A DNA stretch of 64,000 bases, taken from contig JAMPER010000001.1 in the NCBI GenBank assembly GCA_023664945.1, positions 1,127,473-1,191,472 on the forward strand. Reading direction: 5' to 3'. The notes under the pieces were generated by a model. That model saw nothing but the letters and a program-made list of their open reading frames with translations. It had not been told where the DNA came from and searched no databases. Shown one piece after another: positions 28,996-38,765 of the stretch (position 1 is the stretch's first letter; every line of letters starts with the position of its first letter). The position numbers were made by a program, and so were the translations under genes. This DNA comes from Alistipes senegalensis. GTDB lineage: Bacteria; Pseudomonadota; Gammaproteobacteria; Burkholderiales; Burkholderiaceae_D.

Positions 28996-29897
28996 ATACC
29001 GCTTTCCCTGCATTTAATACCATCCGTGACATGATCCGGCTGGCTGTTACCGGATTTAACCGGGCCCACCTTTTTTTCGGCCATGGCAATGACAATGCCT
29101 TTGACGAAGCAGCCTACCTTGTCCTAAGCAGCCTTTCCCTTCCGCTTGACAAACTTGAACCCCTGCTTGATGCCAAACTGACCGCAGAAGAAACTGCCCG
29201 TATCCGCACGCTGATCGAACGGCGCATTACCGAACGTATTCCGGCAGCCTATCTCACAAGCGAAGCCTGGCTCCAGGGATACCGCTTCTATGTCGATCCT
29301 CGCGCCCTGATTCCCCGCTCCTTTATTGCCGAACTGATCATGGAACAGTTCGCTCCCTGGATAGAAGACCCGGAAAGTCCCTGCCGCATCCTTGAGCTTT
29401 GTACCGGATCAGGCTGCCTTGCCATCATGCTGGCCGATGCCTTTCCCAATGCCATTATCGATGCAGTTGACCTGTCAGAAGATGCCCTGGAAGTCGCCCG
29501 AATCAACATAGCAGAATACCGGATGGAAGAACGCATCAACCTCATCCAGTCCGACCTCTATCAGGCAATCCCGGAAAAAACCTACGACCTGATTATCACC
29601 AATCCGCCTTACGTCAACAGCCGCTCCATGCAGAAACTGCCGCCGGAGTACCGGCATGAACCCCAAATGGCATTAGAAGGCGGAACAGACGGCATGAATC
29701 TGGTCAAGCCCATCGTGTCCGGCGCGGGGCGCCATCTGACAGAAAACGGCCTGCTGATCGTTGAAATTGGCAATGAAGCCCGCCACGCACAGGCCGCCCT
29801 GCCCGAACTGGAGCTTACCTGGCTTTCCACCAGCGGCGGAGACGACCGCGTTTTCCTTGTTGAAGCAGACCAGCTGCATGCCCTTCAACCGCTATGA
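28992..29897 (+). CDS. prmB: Ribosomal protein uL3 glutamine N5-methyltransferase
   Basis: PrmB methylates Gln150 of ribosomal protein uL3. The 301-residue protein has an N-terminal helical domain, the SAM motif [13 protein letters not shown] (133-145) and the glutamine-methylating NPPY signature at 204-207. It overlaps dapE by 4 nt at its start and the ABC-F gene by 4 nt at its end, so it is part of the dap transcription unit. Confidence 0.95.
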   Translation: MNTAFPAFNTIRDMIRLAVTGFNRAHLFFGHGNDNAFDEAAYLVLSSLSLPLDKLEPLLDAKLTAEETARIRTLIERRITERIPAAYLTSEAWLQGYRFYVDPRALIPRSFIAELIMEQFAPWIEDPESPCRILELCTGSGCLAIMLADAFPNAIIDAVDLSEDALEVARINIAEYRMEERINLIQSDLYQAIPEKTYDLIITNPPYVNSRSMQKLPPEYRHEPQMALEGGTDGMNLVKPIVSGAGRHLTENGLLIVEIGNEARHAQAALPELELTWLSTSGGDDRVFLVEADQLHALQPL

Positions 29898-31831
29898 TCC
29901 GTTTTCAGCAAATCAGCCTCACGCGTGGAACCAAACCACTGCTTGAGCAGGCTGAAACCAGCTTGAACCCCGGCGAAAAAATCGGGTTAACCGGCCCGAA
30001 CGGCGCGGGAAAAACCAGCCTTTTCGCCCTGCTCACAGGCGCCTTGCACCCTGATCAGGGCAATGTGGAAATTCCGGCAGGCTGGCGCATATCCTGGGTA
30101 CGGCAGGAAACGCCCGCCCTTGAAAAACCGGCACTGGAATACGTCATCGACGGCGATAAACATTTAAGGGAACTTCAACGCCAGCTTGCCGCCTTGCAGA
30201 AAAAAGACCAACAGCCTAATGGCATTGAGCTGGCTGAATTGCATACCCGTCTGGAAGAAGCGGGTGCTTACACTGTCCAGTCCCGCGCAGAACAGTTGCT
30301 TGCCGGGCTGGGCTTTGCCCGGGAAACCTTCCTGCAGCCGGTATCCCGCTTTTCCGGCGGCTGGCGAATGCGGCTGAACCTGGCACAGGCACTCATCGCC
30401 CCGTCTGATCTGATGCTGCTGGACGAACCGACCAACCACCTGGATCTGGATGCCATCATCTGGCTGGAAGACTGGCTTAAGCGCTATAGCGGCACACTCA
30501 TAGTTATTTCCCACGATCGGGACTTCCTGGACAGCCTCACCAACGTTATCCTGCACATCCACCACCGGAAACTGCAACGCTATAACGGCAATTACTCTGC
30601 TTTTGAACGCCAGTATGCAGAGCATCTGGCCCTAAACCAGAGCACCGTGGAAAAACAGGCCAAAAAACGTGCCCGGCTTGAAGCATTCATCCGCCGCTTC
30701 CGTGCCAAGGCCACCAAAGCAAAACAGGCGCAAAGCCGTCTCAAAACATTGGAAAAAATGGAAACGCTGGCTCCGCTCAAGGCAGCGGCCCCCTTTTCCT
30801 TTGAATTCATGGAACCGGAAAATTCACCCAATCCGCTCCTGGTCATGGACAAAGTGGATGCAGGCTATCCGCCGGCTGATGAAAAAACACCGCCTGCACG
30901 CATTCTTTCAGATATCTGTTTTACCCTCCAGACAGGAGAAAGAATCGGCCTTTTAGGCGCCAACGGTGCCGGCAAATCCACCCTGATAAAAACCATTGCC
31001 GGCAAACTGCCCCCCCTGTCAGGACATTACACCATCGGCAAAGGACTTCATATCGGATACTTTGCCCAGCACCAGGTAGAAACCCTGCGCAAGGATGAAT
31101 CCCCGCTGCAACACCTGGCGCGAATATCCCCCCAGGCACGCGAACAGGAATTGCGCACCTTCCTGGGCAGCTTTCTCTTCTCCGGCGATATGGCAACCAG
31201 CCCGGTCGCGCCATTTTCCGGCGGAGAAAAGGCGCGGCTCGCGCTTGCCCTCATTGTCTGGCAGCGCCCCAACCTGCTTTTGCTTGATGAACCCACCAAC
31301 CACCTTGATCTGGAAACACGCGAAGCCTTAACAGATGCGCTGGCCCAGTTTGAAGGCACACTCATCCTCGTCTCGCACGACCGTCACCTTTTAAGGGCCA
31401 CTGCAGACCGCTTCATGATCGTCTCAAACGGGACGCTTACGCCCTTTGAAGGCGACCTGGAAGATTACCGCAACCAGTTATACCAGGCTAAATCCGGAAA
31501 AGAACCAGCCGCCCGGGCTACAGAGCCGCCCATCCGTGAAACCGGCAGGCGGGAACAAAAACGCATGGAAGCAGAAGCGCGGCAACGGCTCTCCTCCCTG
31601 AAAAAACCCGTTGAAGAACGCATCCGGCAAATTGAAAAAGAAATTGAAAAACTCCAGGCGCTCAAATCATCCATCGATGAGCACATAGCCAGCCCGGATA
31701 TCTATGAAGCTAAAAACAGGGAAAAACTCCGGCAGCTCTTAATAGATCAGGCCTGCCATGCCAAAACACTTGCTTCGCTGGAAGAAGAATGGCTGCTCAG
31801 GCAGGAAGAACTTGAAAAACTCACCGCCTGA
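29894..31831 (+). CDS. yheS: ABC-F family ATPase, YheS type
   Basis: ABC-F proteins bind the ribosomal E site and resolve stalled states; they have no membrane part. The 645-residue protein has two ATPase domains, each with a Walker A (GPNGAGKTS, about 35-43, and GANGAGKST in the second), a signature FSGGW/FSGGEKAR and LLLDEPTNHLDL. The linker between them carries FRAKATKAKQAQSR. The C-terminus (about 560-645) is a predicted coiled coil. Length and the TPALEKPALEYVIDGD stretch match E. coli YheS (EfbA-like groups differ). It is coupled to prmB by a 4-nt overlap. Confidence 0.93.
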   Translation: MIRFQQISLTRGTKPLLEQAETSLNPGEKIGLTGPNGAGKTSLFALLTGALHPDQGNVEIPAGWRISWVRQETPALEKPALEYVIDGDKHLRELQRQLAALQKKDQQPNGIELAELHTRLEEAGAYTVQSRAEQLLAGLGFARETFLQPVSRFSGGWRMRLNLAQALIAPSDLMLLDEPTNHLDLDAIIWLEDWLKRYSGTLIVISHDRDFLDSLTNVILHIHHRKLQRYNGNYSAFERQYAEHLALNQSTVEKQAKKRARLEAFIRRFRAKATKAKQAQSRLKTLEKMETLAPLKAAAPFSFEFMEPENSPNPLLVMDKVDAGYPPADEKTPPARILSDICFTLQTGERIGLLGANGAGKSTLIKTIAGKLPPLSGHYTIGKGLHIGYFAQHQVETLRKDESPLQHLARISPQAREQELRTFLGSFLFSGDMATSPVAPFSGGEKARLALALIVWQRPNLLLLDEPTNHLDLETREALTDALAQFEGTLILVSHDRHLLRATADRFMIVSNGTLTPFEGDLEDYRNQLYQAKSGKEPAARATEPPIRETGRREQKRMEAEARQRLSSLKKPVEERIRQIEKEIEKLQALKSSIDEHIASPDIYEAKNREKLRQLLIDQACHAKTLASLEEEWLLRQEELEKLTA

Positions 31832-31835
31832 AGCC

Positions 31836-32276
31836 TCAGGCTTTTATCACCTCATCCGTCCCCTGATTGGCCAGCGCGTCAGCCCGCTCATTCCCCGGAT
31901 GTCCGGCATGGCCCTTGACCCATTGCCAGCTTATTTCATGCTGCGCCTGTGCTGCATCCAGCGCCTGCCATAAATCCGTATTCTTCACAGGTTGCCTGGC
32001 TGCCGTCTTCCATCCCTTCGCCTTCCAGCCGTAAATCCATTCCGTTATCCCCTTCTTCACATACTGGCTGTCCGTATGAAGGATAACGCGGCAAGGTCTT
32101 TTCAGTGCCTGCAACGCCTTGATAACCGCCGTCAGCTCCATCCGGTTATTGGTCGTTTCCGGCTCCCCGCCAAACATCTCCTTGCGATGCTGCCCAAACA
32201 CCATAACCACTCCCCAGCCGCCAGGCCCGGGATTGCCGCGGCAAGCACCATCCGTATAAATTTCCACTTCATCCAT
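31836..32276 (-). CDS. rnhA: Ribonuclease HI
   Basis: RNase HI cuts RNA in RNA-DNA hybrids. The 146-residue protein has the catalytic carboxylates Asp9 ([14 protein letters not shown]), Glu47 (NNRMELTAV) and Asp69 (LHTDSQYV), plus the late Asp in [10 protein letters not shown] chose the ATG at 32276 as the family start. It converges with yheS (4 nt between stops) and is divergent from gloB. In many proteobacteria dnaQ follows rnhA; it does not here. Confidence 0.97.
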   Translation of the reverse strand: MDEVEIYTDGACRGNPGPGGWGVVMVFGQHRKEMFGGEPETTNNRMELTAVIKALQALKRPCRVILHTDSQYVKKGITEWIYGWKAKGWKTAARQPVKNTDLWQALDAAQAQHEISWQWVKGHAGHPGNERADALANQGTDEVIKA

Positions 32277-32327
32277 TTTATTCTTTCTCCGGTTGCGGCA
32301 CATTCAACTTCCGCTGTCCTGCGCGGT

Positions 32328-32333
32328 TATAAT
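32328..32333 (+). promoter_or_regulatory. gloB: Possible -10 element of gloB
   Basis: A perfect TATAAT lies 27 nt before the gloB ATG in the 84-bp space between rnhA and gloB. No good -35 is found at 16-18 nt, so the call is weak. Confidence 0.35.
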
Positions 32334-32360
32334 GAAATTTTTACACACGGAAACACCTCT

Positions 32361-33155
32361 ATGGCCAACCTGCCGGAAAAAACACCTCATGTAACAGCCC
32401 TGCCAGCCTTTGACGACAATTACATCTGGATGATCGATAACGGCAAACAGGCCATTGTCGTTGATCCGGGCGATGCCGCCGTTGTCATGGCAACGCTAAA
32501 ACAGCGCGCCCTGTCGCTTGACGCCATTTTACTGACGCACCGGCATGATGACCATACCGGGGGCCTGCCGCGTTTGATCGCAGAATACGCTCCGCCCATC
32601 TATGGCCCGAAAAACGACAACATCCCCGGGGTTGACCACCTGGTACAGGAAGGCAGCCCGTTATCCATTGAACCACTCGGCCTTTCCTTCACCGTACTGG
32701 ATGTACCGGGCCACACCCGCGGACACATTGCCTATTATTCCCCTTCTCACCACTGGCTCTTCTGCGGCGACATGCTTTTTGGTGCCGGCTGCGGCAGAAT
32801 GTTTGAAGGAACGCCGGAAATCATGGAAGCATCCCTTGCCAAACTGGCTGCCCTGCCGGATGAGACACAGGTATTTGCTGCACATGAATATACCCTCTCC
32901 AACCTCAAATTTGCCCTTGAAATCGAACCGGCCAACCAGGATATCCTGGAACGCCTGAAAAACGATACAGCCAGGCGTGACAAAAAACAGCCTACCCTGC
33001 CCTCGACCATAGGGCTGGAAAAAAAGACCAATCCCTTCCTGCGCAACCACGAACCTGGCGTATTAAAACAACTCTCATCGCTTGGACTCATTAGGAGCAA
33101 CAATCCTGTAGAGGCATTTGCCGCCATGAGGGAATGGAAAAATGTTTACCGTTAA
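32361..33155 (+). CDS. gloB: Hydroxyacylglutathione hydrolase (glyoxalase II)
   Basis: GloB hydrolyses S-lactoylglutathione to D-lactate and glutathione, completing methylglyoxal detoxification. The 264-residue metallo-beta-lactamase-fold protein has the metal site THRHDDHTGG (His60, His62, Asp64, His65), then PGHTRGHIAYY and FCGDMLFGAGCGRMFEG, and the glutathione-contact region HEYTLSNLKFA. The ATG at 32361 is the family start; the long upstream open frame overlaps rnhA on the other strand. Confidence 0.95.
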   Translation: MANLPEKTPHVTALPAFDDNYIWMIDNGKQAIVVDPGDAAVVMATLKQRALSLDAILLTHRHDDHTGGLPRLIAEYAPPIYGPKNDNIPGVDHLVQEGSPLSIEPLGLSFTVLDVPGHTRGHIAYYSPSHHWLFCGDMLFGAGCGRMFEGTPEIMEASLAKLAALPDETQVFAAHEYTLSNLKFALEIEPANQDILERLKNDTARRDKKQPTLPSTIGLEKKTNPFLRNHEPGVLKQLSSLGLIRSNNPVEAFAAMREWKNVYR

Positions 33156-33240
33156 AACCTCTCCCATCTTTCCCGATTACCTGTTGCTGCCGTACCGGCT
33201 TTTACACTGCGGTACAGCATAGCTGCCAAGGAGAACACGT

Positions 33241-33693
33241 ATGTCAGAAAGCTTTACCGTCACGCTGACACACAAGGAAGCCTATCGTTTCGAAGTCGCA
33301 TTTGAAGATGCCTTTCCAAACTTTGGCCCCTACCTGTCAGACGAACCGGAACCCATGGGAACCAACAAAGGGCCTGCGCCGCCCCATATGCTCATTGCCT
33401 CCGTTGCCAACTGTCTGGCAGTCAGCTTCATGTTTGCCGCCAACCGGGCAAAGCAGGATACCGGCGGATTGGTCACCAAAGCAACCTGCCATGTCGGCAG
33501 GAACGAAAACCGCCATTTCCGGATTGTCAAAATCGAAGTGGAAATACAAACCGGGAAAGCAGCGGAAGATATCGGTGAACTGGATGATATCCTCTCCCGC
33601 TTTGAAGGAATCAGCACCGTCTCGCGCAGCGTGCTTGAAGGCATACCAATTCAAACAACCGTAACAGACAAAACAGGCAAACGTCTGAAATAA
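33241..33693 (+). CDS. OsmC/Ohr family protein
   Basis: The 150-residue protein has the OsmC fold: a beta-rich N-terminal half and the central helix with the conserved cysteine in MLIASVANCLAVSFMF (Cys near 58). Classical OsmC/Ohr peroxidases have two cysteines; a second one is seen only in ATCHVGR (about residue 82), so thiol peroxidase activity is possible but not certain. AAGGAG precedes the ATG at good spacing. It probably acts in the cytosol against organic peroxides. Confidence 0.85.
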   Translation: MSESFTVTLTHKEAYRFEVAFEDAFPNFGPYLSDEPEPMGTNKGPAPPHMLIASVANCLAVSFMFAANRAKQDTGGLVTKATCHVGRNENRHFRIVKIEVEIQTGKAAEDIGELDDILSRFEGISTVSRSVLEGIPIQTTVTDKTGKRLK

Positions 33694-33769
33694 GCTGTTG
33701 TCTTTCCCATGCCTGATCGCAGCAGCATGAAATCCGTTTTGGATCCTGCTGTTTACAAGAGGAAAAACC

Positions 33770-34222
33770 ATGCAAATTGGCCATATCTGTACCCCCAACG
33801 TCGTCACCTGCCCGCCGGAAACCACCATCCTGGCAGCCGCAAAAATGATGCGCCAAAACCATGTCGGCACCCTGATCGTCATTGAAGAAATCAATGGGAT
33901 GCGCGTTCCGCAGGGCATTGTCACTGACCGCGACATTGTCGTGATAGTCCTTGCCGAAGGGCTGGACCCCAAAAGCATCAAAGTCACAGACATCATGAAA
34001 ACCGAACTGATGACAGCACTGGCCACAGAAGATGTCTTTGAAACCATTGAGCGCATGCGGTACAAGGGCATCCGCAGAATCCCTGTTGTTGACAAATATG
34101 GCGCGCTGGCAGGCATCGTCAGTGTGGACGATATCTGGAAATGCCTCGCCAGAGAAGTCACCGCCCTTTCCGATGTGACCGTCCGCCAGCAAAACAGGGA
34201 AAAAATACACCGTGGCAAATAA
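33770..34222 (+). CDS. Two-CBS-domain protein
   Basis: The 150 residues are almost entirely a CBS pair (about 1-60 with IVTDRDIVVIVL and 75-128 with IVSVDDIWKCLA). Such stand-alone proteins bind adenine nucleotides or related ligands and regulate partner proteins. No partner domain is fused, and the neighbours (OsmC-like protein and a methyltransferase) give no clear lead. AGAGGAAA precedes the ATG. Confidence 0.85.
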   Translation: MQIGHICTPNVVTCPPETTILAAAKMMRQNHVGTLIVIEEINGMRVPQGIVTDRDIVVIVLAEGLDPKSIKVTDIMKTELMTALATEDVFETIERMRYKGIRRIPVVDKYGALAGIVSVDDIWKCLAREVTALSDVTVRQQNREKIHRGK

Positions 34223-34269
34223 CCTGCATCAGAAAATACCGCCAGCTGACATAGAGAATCCTGCCTGCC

Positions 34270-35073
34270 ATGCCTGACCACGCCACGCAAAACCTGGCCA
34301 TGACCATGCAAAACTGGCTGGAGTCAACAACCGGCAGCTACATACGCGAATGGGAAGAAACTGCCTATCACAGCATGACAGCCGATATCTTCGGATTTCA
34401 TGCCGTCCAGATCGGTTTTCCATCCATCAGGGCACTACAGGAAAGCCGCATCAAAAATCGCTGGGTTTCCTCTGCCCCCTATCCGGAAATACCACACCAT
34501 TCTCACACACCGCAGGCCGCACCGCTTTCCGTTTCAATTGTGCATCGCTTTGAAGAACTTCCCTTCGCCTCGCAAAGCATCGACCTGGTCATCTTGCCGC
34601 ACATACTGGAATTTGCAGAATCCCCCCATCAGATCCTGAGGGAAGTAGAGCGCGTGCTGATTCCCGAAGGAAAACTCATCATCAGCGGCTTCAATCCTGC
34701 CAGCCTGTGGGGCATCAGACAGGCCTTTGGCAGAATCACCGGCGCCCACTTTTTACCGGAATATGCTGAATTCATCAGCCTGCCCAGACTCAAAGACTGG
34801 CTGAAACTGCTGGATCTGGAAACCGGACGCGGCTATTTTGGGTGCTACAAACCTCCCTGCAAAACAACCCAATGGCTGGGACATTTCTCATTCATGGAGA
34901 AAAGCGGCGAAAGATGGTGGCCCTATTGCGGCGCTGTCTATATAGTGGAAGCCGTCAAGCGGGTACGCGGCATACGCGTCATTGGACCGGCAGTACGAAA
35001 CCGGCCCCGGCAAATTTTCAGCCACATTCCTGCCAACAATCAAACCGTCCGGGAAAAAAATACCTCAGAATAA
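34270..35073 (+). CDS. Class I SAM-dependent methyltransferase
   Basis: The 267-residue protein has a methyltransferase-11 type core: the region FEELPFASQSIDLVILPHILEF-like (about 95-116) and the post-motif LREVERVLIPEGKLIISGFNP (split, about 123-143). The usual glycine-rich motif I is not obvious, since the N-terminal part diverges. Genes of this kind lie next to gloB and rnhA in many betaproteobacteria. The substrate is unknown to me. Confidence 0.8.
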   Translation: MPDHATQNLAMTMQNWLESTTGSYIREWEETAYHSMTADIFGFHAVQIGFPSIRALQESRIKNRWVSSAPYPEIPHHSHTPQAAPLSVSIVHRFEELPFASQSIDLVILPHILEFAESPHQILREVERVLIPEGKLIISGFNPASLWGIRQAFGRITGAHFLPEYAEFISLPRLKDWLKLLDLETGRGYFGCYKPPCKTTQWLGHFSFMEKSGERWWPYCGAVYIVEAVKRVRGIRVIGPAVRNRPRQIFSHIPANNQTVREKNTSE

Positions 35074-35107
35074 CCAGTATCCCTTCCCGTTATCGCGAAA
35101 AAGGAAA

Positions 35108-35470
35108 ATGATCCCGTCTTCCATCCCTGAACCCCGGCTTGAGTCACTCAAAAACACCGCCTGGTGGCTGTATATTTTTCACAGCATTGATCTGGTCATT
35201 GCTCTCGGGCTCTTTTCATGGATACCGCTCATTATCAGCTATGCTACCCGCCCGAACACAACAGGCACCTTTATCTACAGCCATCACACCTGGCAAATCC
35301 GATCCTTCTGGATCTACTTTGGCCTGGCCGCGCTGGGATGGCTTTTCTTCGTCAGCTTCATCGGCATCCCCTTGGCCTATCTTGTCTGGGCTGTTGCCTG
35401 GATATGGAAAGCCTATCGTATGATCAAAGGCATCCTGACCCTGAACCGAAACCAGCCCATATCCGCATAA
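35108..35470 (+). CDS. Small membrane protein, COG3671-like
   Basis: The 120-residue protein has three hydrophobic segments (about 20-45, 65-85 and 85-105) with many aromatic residues (WWLYIFHSIDLV, SFWIYFGLAALGWLFF). This matches a conserved family of small inner-membrane proteins of unknown function. AAGGA lies close to the ATG at 35108. The open frame extends upstream into the methyltransferase gene in another frame, but that part is not membrane-like. Confidence 0.75.
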   Translation: MIPSSIPEPRLESLKNTAWWLYIFHSIDLVIALGLFSWIPLIISYATRPNTTGTFIYSHHTWQIRSFWIYFGLAALGWLFFVSFIGIPLAYLVWAVAWIWKAYRMIKGILTLNRNQPISA

Positions 35471-35488
35471 TACCGGCAAAAAAACGGG

Positions 35489-35899
35489 TCAAACCTTCAA
35501 CCTGCGGGCAATATCCGAACGCCGGAACACCTTGAAAGTTCCCATTGCCTTCGCCACCAGTATATCGCCGTTTCTAACTTCCCCCTCGCAGTAATACAGC
35601 GTAGTAGAACGGTGCAAAATCCGGCCTATGCCCTGCATAAAGCTGCCCGCTTTGCCGCCCGGCTGAAAAAAACTGGTTTTCATCTCGACTGTCGCCGCAC
35701 TGGTCACCTCTTTTACCAGGGAGCGCGCTGCCCGCGACATGCTGGCATCAAGCAGCGTCATGATAATACCTCCATGCATCACCTGCCAGCTGTTCATATG
35801 CTGCGGCTGCAGCTTAACAGTAATTTCAGCCATTCCGTCTTCCATGCGCACAAGCTCAAAGCCCAATGCATCCAAAAACGGATTTTCAGTAATCCTCAT
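35489..35899 (-). CDS. PaaI-family hotdog thioesterase
   Basis: This 136-residue hotdog-fold protein has the thioesterase signature MHGGIIMTLLDASMSRAA (about 41-58) and the later TVEMKTSFFQP strand. It should hydrolyse an acyl-CoA, substrate unknown. The start overlaps the stop of the PpiD-like gene by 4 nt (ATGA), so the two are translationally coupled. Confidence 0.88.
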   Translation of the reverse strand: MRITENPFLDALGFELVRMEDGMAEITVKLQPQHMNSWQVMHGGIIMTLLDASMSRAARSLVKEVTSAATVEMKTSFFQPGGKAGSFMQGIGRILHRSTTLYYCEGEVRNGDILVAKAMGTFKVFRRSDIARRLKV

Positions 35900-37818
35900 G
35901 ACGCTTTGCCCACATCCGGGGATTCATCCCGTTTTTTCAATATTTCCACATTGGCTTTCTTGCGCAAGTAATTCATGAAAGCCGCCATTTCCTGTTGCGA
36001 CATATTCCGCATCAGCTGGGCGCGCATCGCTTCGCGAATCTGCGGGTTGGACCGTGCAGGCGAGAGAACCTTGTTAATACGGTAAATCACATAACCTTCA
36101 GCGTAATCCGCTCCATTGATATAAACAGGCAGCTTGCTGACATCCGCCTTCATAATCGGCATCAGATCCAGCCTGCCTGTCATATTGATCATTTGCCGGG
36201 AAACCTTGACCGGTGCAGAAAATCCCTTCGGCTGCTCCCCTTCCTTCAGCCGGGCCAGCTCAGCCTCGCCAGCCTCCCTGGCCAGCTTGCCTGTCTTTTG
36301 CAGCAACACAGCCTTTTCAATAGCCGGCTTCACCTCATCAAACGGCCTGACCGCCGCAGGATAATATTGGGACACACGTGCTGCAACCATCAGCTGAGGG
36401 CTGATTTCAATCGCCTCGGTATTATGTTTATTCCGGATAACATCATCCGAAAATATTGCCTCCAGCAACTTCTGATTGCCCAACACAGGATGCCGTGCAT
36501 AAGCAGGATTTGGCTCACGGGTCAAATTATCCGCCTTCAGAATTTTCAGCTTCAGCCTGTCTGCAACCGGCTTTAAGCTGTCAGGCTGCTCATATACCGT
36601 ATTGGAAAAAATTTCGGCAGCCTCTGCATACCTCTTGCCTGCAAGCTGGCGCTTCATCTCTTCCATCACCTGGGCACGCACCTGGGAAAGCGGCCTTTCA
36701 ACAGCCTCCCGAACATCCGTCAGCAAAATAATGTGATACCCGAAATCCGACTGGACAACATCGCTCAACTCCCCTTTCGCGAGAGAAAAAGCTGCTTCCT
36801 CAAACGGCCTTACCATCTTGCCTCGCCTGAAAAATCCCAGGTCTCCCCCCCTTGGCGCAGAACCCGGATCCTGCGAATGGGTTTTGGCCAGCTCCGCAAA
36901 AATCCCCGGTTTGGCCTTTAACTGGGCCAAAAGCGACTCTGCCTTGTCGCGGGCCGCCTTATGGTCTGATTCCGAGGCATCCTTGGGCACCTCAATTAAA
37001 ATATGGCTGGCGCGCCGCTCTTCCGGCACAGCAAACCGCCTGGCATTTTGCTTGTAATAAGACTGGATATCTGCCTCGCTGATTTTGACAGCCTCTTCAA
37101 TCGACGGCATATCCAGCACAACCAGTTCCGCGCTGAGATGCTCCGTCACCGTAAACTGGTTGCCATTCTCCTTATAATAAGCTTCCAGCTCCTCTGGCGT
37201 CACCGTCACTTTTGAACGATAATCCGCCGCCTTGAAAACCTTGAGCTGAACCTCGCGCTCCTGCTCAAAAAGACGCCAGACCTGTTCCGTTACCTGCTGC
37301 GGCAAATAAAAACCGTATGCCAGCGGCGCAACAATCTGCTGCTGCAACAACTCCTGGCGCACCATGGCAAAGTGCATCTGGTCTGTCATCCCCTGCGCTT
37401 TTAATCCTGCCTCATACCTTTCCCTGTTCAACTTGCCGTCTTCCGTTGTCAGGCCGGGAATTTCCATAATCGTCCGCAACACCACTCCATCCGGAACCGT
37501 CAGCTTTTCAGAGGCAATTTCAGCCGCCATCACCCGGTTATCAATCAGCCGGTCCAATACCATCCATTTGAAATTGGGCGATTCAATCCATTTGGGATCA
37601 AACTGCTGTCCTGCACGCTGCCGCAGCATATCTGCCTGCTCCCTCTGGGCATTTTCCCACTCCTGCTCCGAAATTGCCTTGCCGTCCACTTTGGCCGGCG
37701 CATTGCCATCGCCCAGCAGGTCATACCCCTGAACCCCGAAAAAAATAAAGGAAGGGACGATAAAGACCAGCAGAATAATCTGGGTCATCAGTTTATTGCG
37801 GCGTATCCACTCTAGCAT
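35896..37818 (-). CDS. ppiD: Membrane-anchored periplasmic peptidyl-prolyl isomerase, PpiD type
   Basis: PpiD is a periplasmic foldase anchored in the inner membrane beside the Sec translocon. The 640-residue protein has a membrane anchor (about 13-34, after MLEWIRRNKLMTQ), a SurA_N-like chaperone region (about 40-200), a parvulin domain (about 260-360 with RRASHILIEVP, SQDPGSAPRGGDLGFF and FGYHIILLTD), and a C-terminal chaperone-like domain. The start AT its ATG 37818 fits the anchor. tRNA-Val and tRNA-Asp lie upstream behind a terminator. Confidence 0.93.
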   Translation of the reverse strand: MLEWIRRNKLMTQIILLVFIVPSFIFFGVQGYDLLGDGNAPAKVDGKAISEQEWENAQREQADMLRQRAGQQFDPKWIESPNFKWMVLDRLIDNRVMAAEIASEKLTVPDGVVLRTIMEIPGLTTEDGKLNRERYEAGLKAQGMTDQMHFAMVRQELLQQQIVAPLAYGFYLPQQVTEQVWRLFEQEREVQLKVFKAADYRSKVTVTPEELEAYYKENGNQFTVTEHLSAELVVLDMPSIEEAVKISEADIQSYYKQNARRFAVPEERRASHILIEVPKDASESDHKAARDKAESLLAQLKAKPGIFAELAKTHSQDPGSAPRGGDLGFFRRGKMVRPFEEAAFSLAKGELSDVVQSDFGYHIILLTDVREAVERPLSQVRAQVMEEMKRQLAGKRYAEAAEIFSNTVYEQPDSLKPVADRLKLKILKADNLTREPNPAYARHPVLGNQKLLEAIFSDDVIRNKHNTEAIEISPQLMVAARVSQYYPAAVRPFDEVKPAIEKAVLLQKTGKLAREAGEAELARLKEGEQPKGFSAPVKVSRQMINMTGRLDLMPIMKADVSKLPVYINGADYAEGYVIYRINKVLSPARSNPQIREAMRAQLMRNMSQQEMAAFMNYLRKKANVEILKKRDESPDVGKAS

Positions 37819-37853
37819 GATGATCTATCCGTGCGGCATAAAACAGAAAGGAT

Positions 37854-37884
37854 AAAAAAAGAAAGGCGAACTTGCGTTCGCCTT
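37854..37884 (-). terminator. Intrinsic terminator of the tRNA unit
   Basis: AAGGCGAAC/GTTCGCCTT (37863-37871 with 37876-37884) forms a 9-bp stem with a 4-nt loop, followed on the minus strand by a T-rich run (TCTTTTTTT). It lies 7 nt behind tRNA-Asp and in front of ppiD. Confidence 0.9.
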
Positions 37885-37891
37885 TTCAGTC

Positions 37892-37968
37892 TGGCGGAGT
37901 GGACGGGGCTCGAACCCGCGACCCCCGGCGTGACAGGCCGGTATTCTAACCAACTGAACTACCACTCC
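37892..37968 (-). tRNA. tRNA-Asp (GUC)
   Basis: The 77-nt minus-strand sequence begins GGAGTGGTAGTTCAGTTGG and ends with the T-loop GGTTCGAGCCC, acceptor CCACTCC and genomic GCCA. The anticodon GTC is read at 37932-37934. The cloverleaf pairs fully (acceptor GGAGTGG with CCACTCC) and CCA is encoded. It follows tRNA-Val by 22 nt. Confidence 0.98.
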
Positions 37969-37990
37969 AAAAAACTTCCAGCTTGACTGT

Positions 37991-38066
37991 TGGTGGGTGC
38001 TGAGAGCCTCGAACTCCCGACCTACGCCTTGTAAGGGCGCCGCTCTACCAACTGAGCTAAGCACCC
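37991..38066 (-). tRNA. tRNA-Val (UAC)
   Basis: The 76-nt minus-strand sequence begins GGGTGCTTAGCTCAGTTGG and ends in acceptor GCACCC plus ACCA. The anticodon TAC is read at 38031-38033. CCA is encoded. It lies 60 nt behind hupB, so hupB, tRNA-Val and tRNA-Asp may share a transcript that ends at the terminator near 37854. Confidence 0.98.
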
Positions 38067-38126
38067 TTTTGATTCTTAGCCAGTCAAACTTTTTCGGCGT
38101 TTTTTATTACTGCGCCGAGAAAGACA

Positions 38127-38399
38127 TTAGTTTACCGCATCTTTTAACGCTTTACCAGCCTTAAATTTAGGAACTTTTGCAGATTTAATCTTGATAACCT
38201 CTCCGGTGCGTGGATTACGGCCGGAACGGGCTGCGCGTTCGCCAACACTGAAGGTGCCAAAACCTACCAGCGTCACACTTTCATTCTTCTTCAGCGCATC
38301 CTTAACCGCCTCAATTACGGCGTCCAGAGAACGTGCTGCTGCTGCTTTAGAGATATCCGCAGATTCTGCAATATACTCTACAAGCTCAGACTTATTCAT
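38127..38399 (-). CDS. hupB: DNA-binding protein HU-beta
   Basis: HU is a nucleoid protein that bends DNA as a dimer. The 90-residue protein starts [13 protein letters not shown] and contains the [25 protein letters not shown]-arm region split around residues 46-67, with the conserved proline of the arm tip (Pro64 region). AGGAG lies 8 nt before the ATG at 38399; the open frame extends 17 codons further without similarity. It is followed by tRNA-Val and tRNA-Asp. Confidence 0.97.
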   Translation of the reverse strand: MNKSELVEYIAESADISKAAAARSLDAVIEAVKDALKKNESVTLVGFGTFSVGERAARSGRNPRTGEVIKIKSAKVPKFKAGKALKDAVN

Positions 38400-38765
38400 G
38401 CAATCTCTCCTCAAAATTAGGGTATATCTGTCAACAGTTTCCGTAAACATGCATAAACAGCATGCGGTATCAAACAGTCAAAAACGGTATTTATTTATCA
38501 GAAAATAAAACTAGGCCAACCAATATATACGTTATGGGAAAAACCTGCAATACTTACCTTGTCTATATGCCCGCAGGATAAAAAAGAAAACGAAACTGCC
38601 AAAGCCGCTCCCGTTACCCGCTTTTCAGGCATACAAAACGCATCAGCAAAAGCAGGCCCACTTGGCCAGGCCGCCCCCTTATCCCCTATTTCTGCCGACA
38701 GGAATATTCATAAAATCCTGCGGCAAATACAGTCCGGCAATCTTATCCTGCCATCCGGCAAAAAA
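38400..38765. other. Gene-free stretch between typA and hupB
   Basis: No gene with support lies in these 366 bp. The hupB ribosome site is at the left end and a TTGACA on the minus strand lies about 35 nt before the hupB start, but no matching -10 follows at 17 nt. A plus-strand frame from 38559 is the shadow of typA further on. Confidence 0.55.

Noticed and set aside
38095-38120. CGGCG/CGCCG hairpin behind hupB as a terminator
   Set aside because: It is followed by A residues, not U, on the minus strand, and the tRNA genes follow directly.
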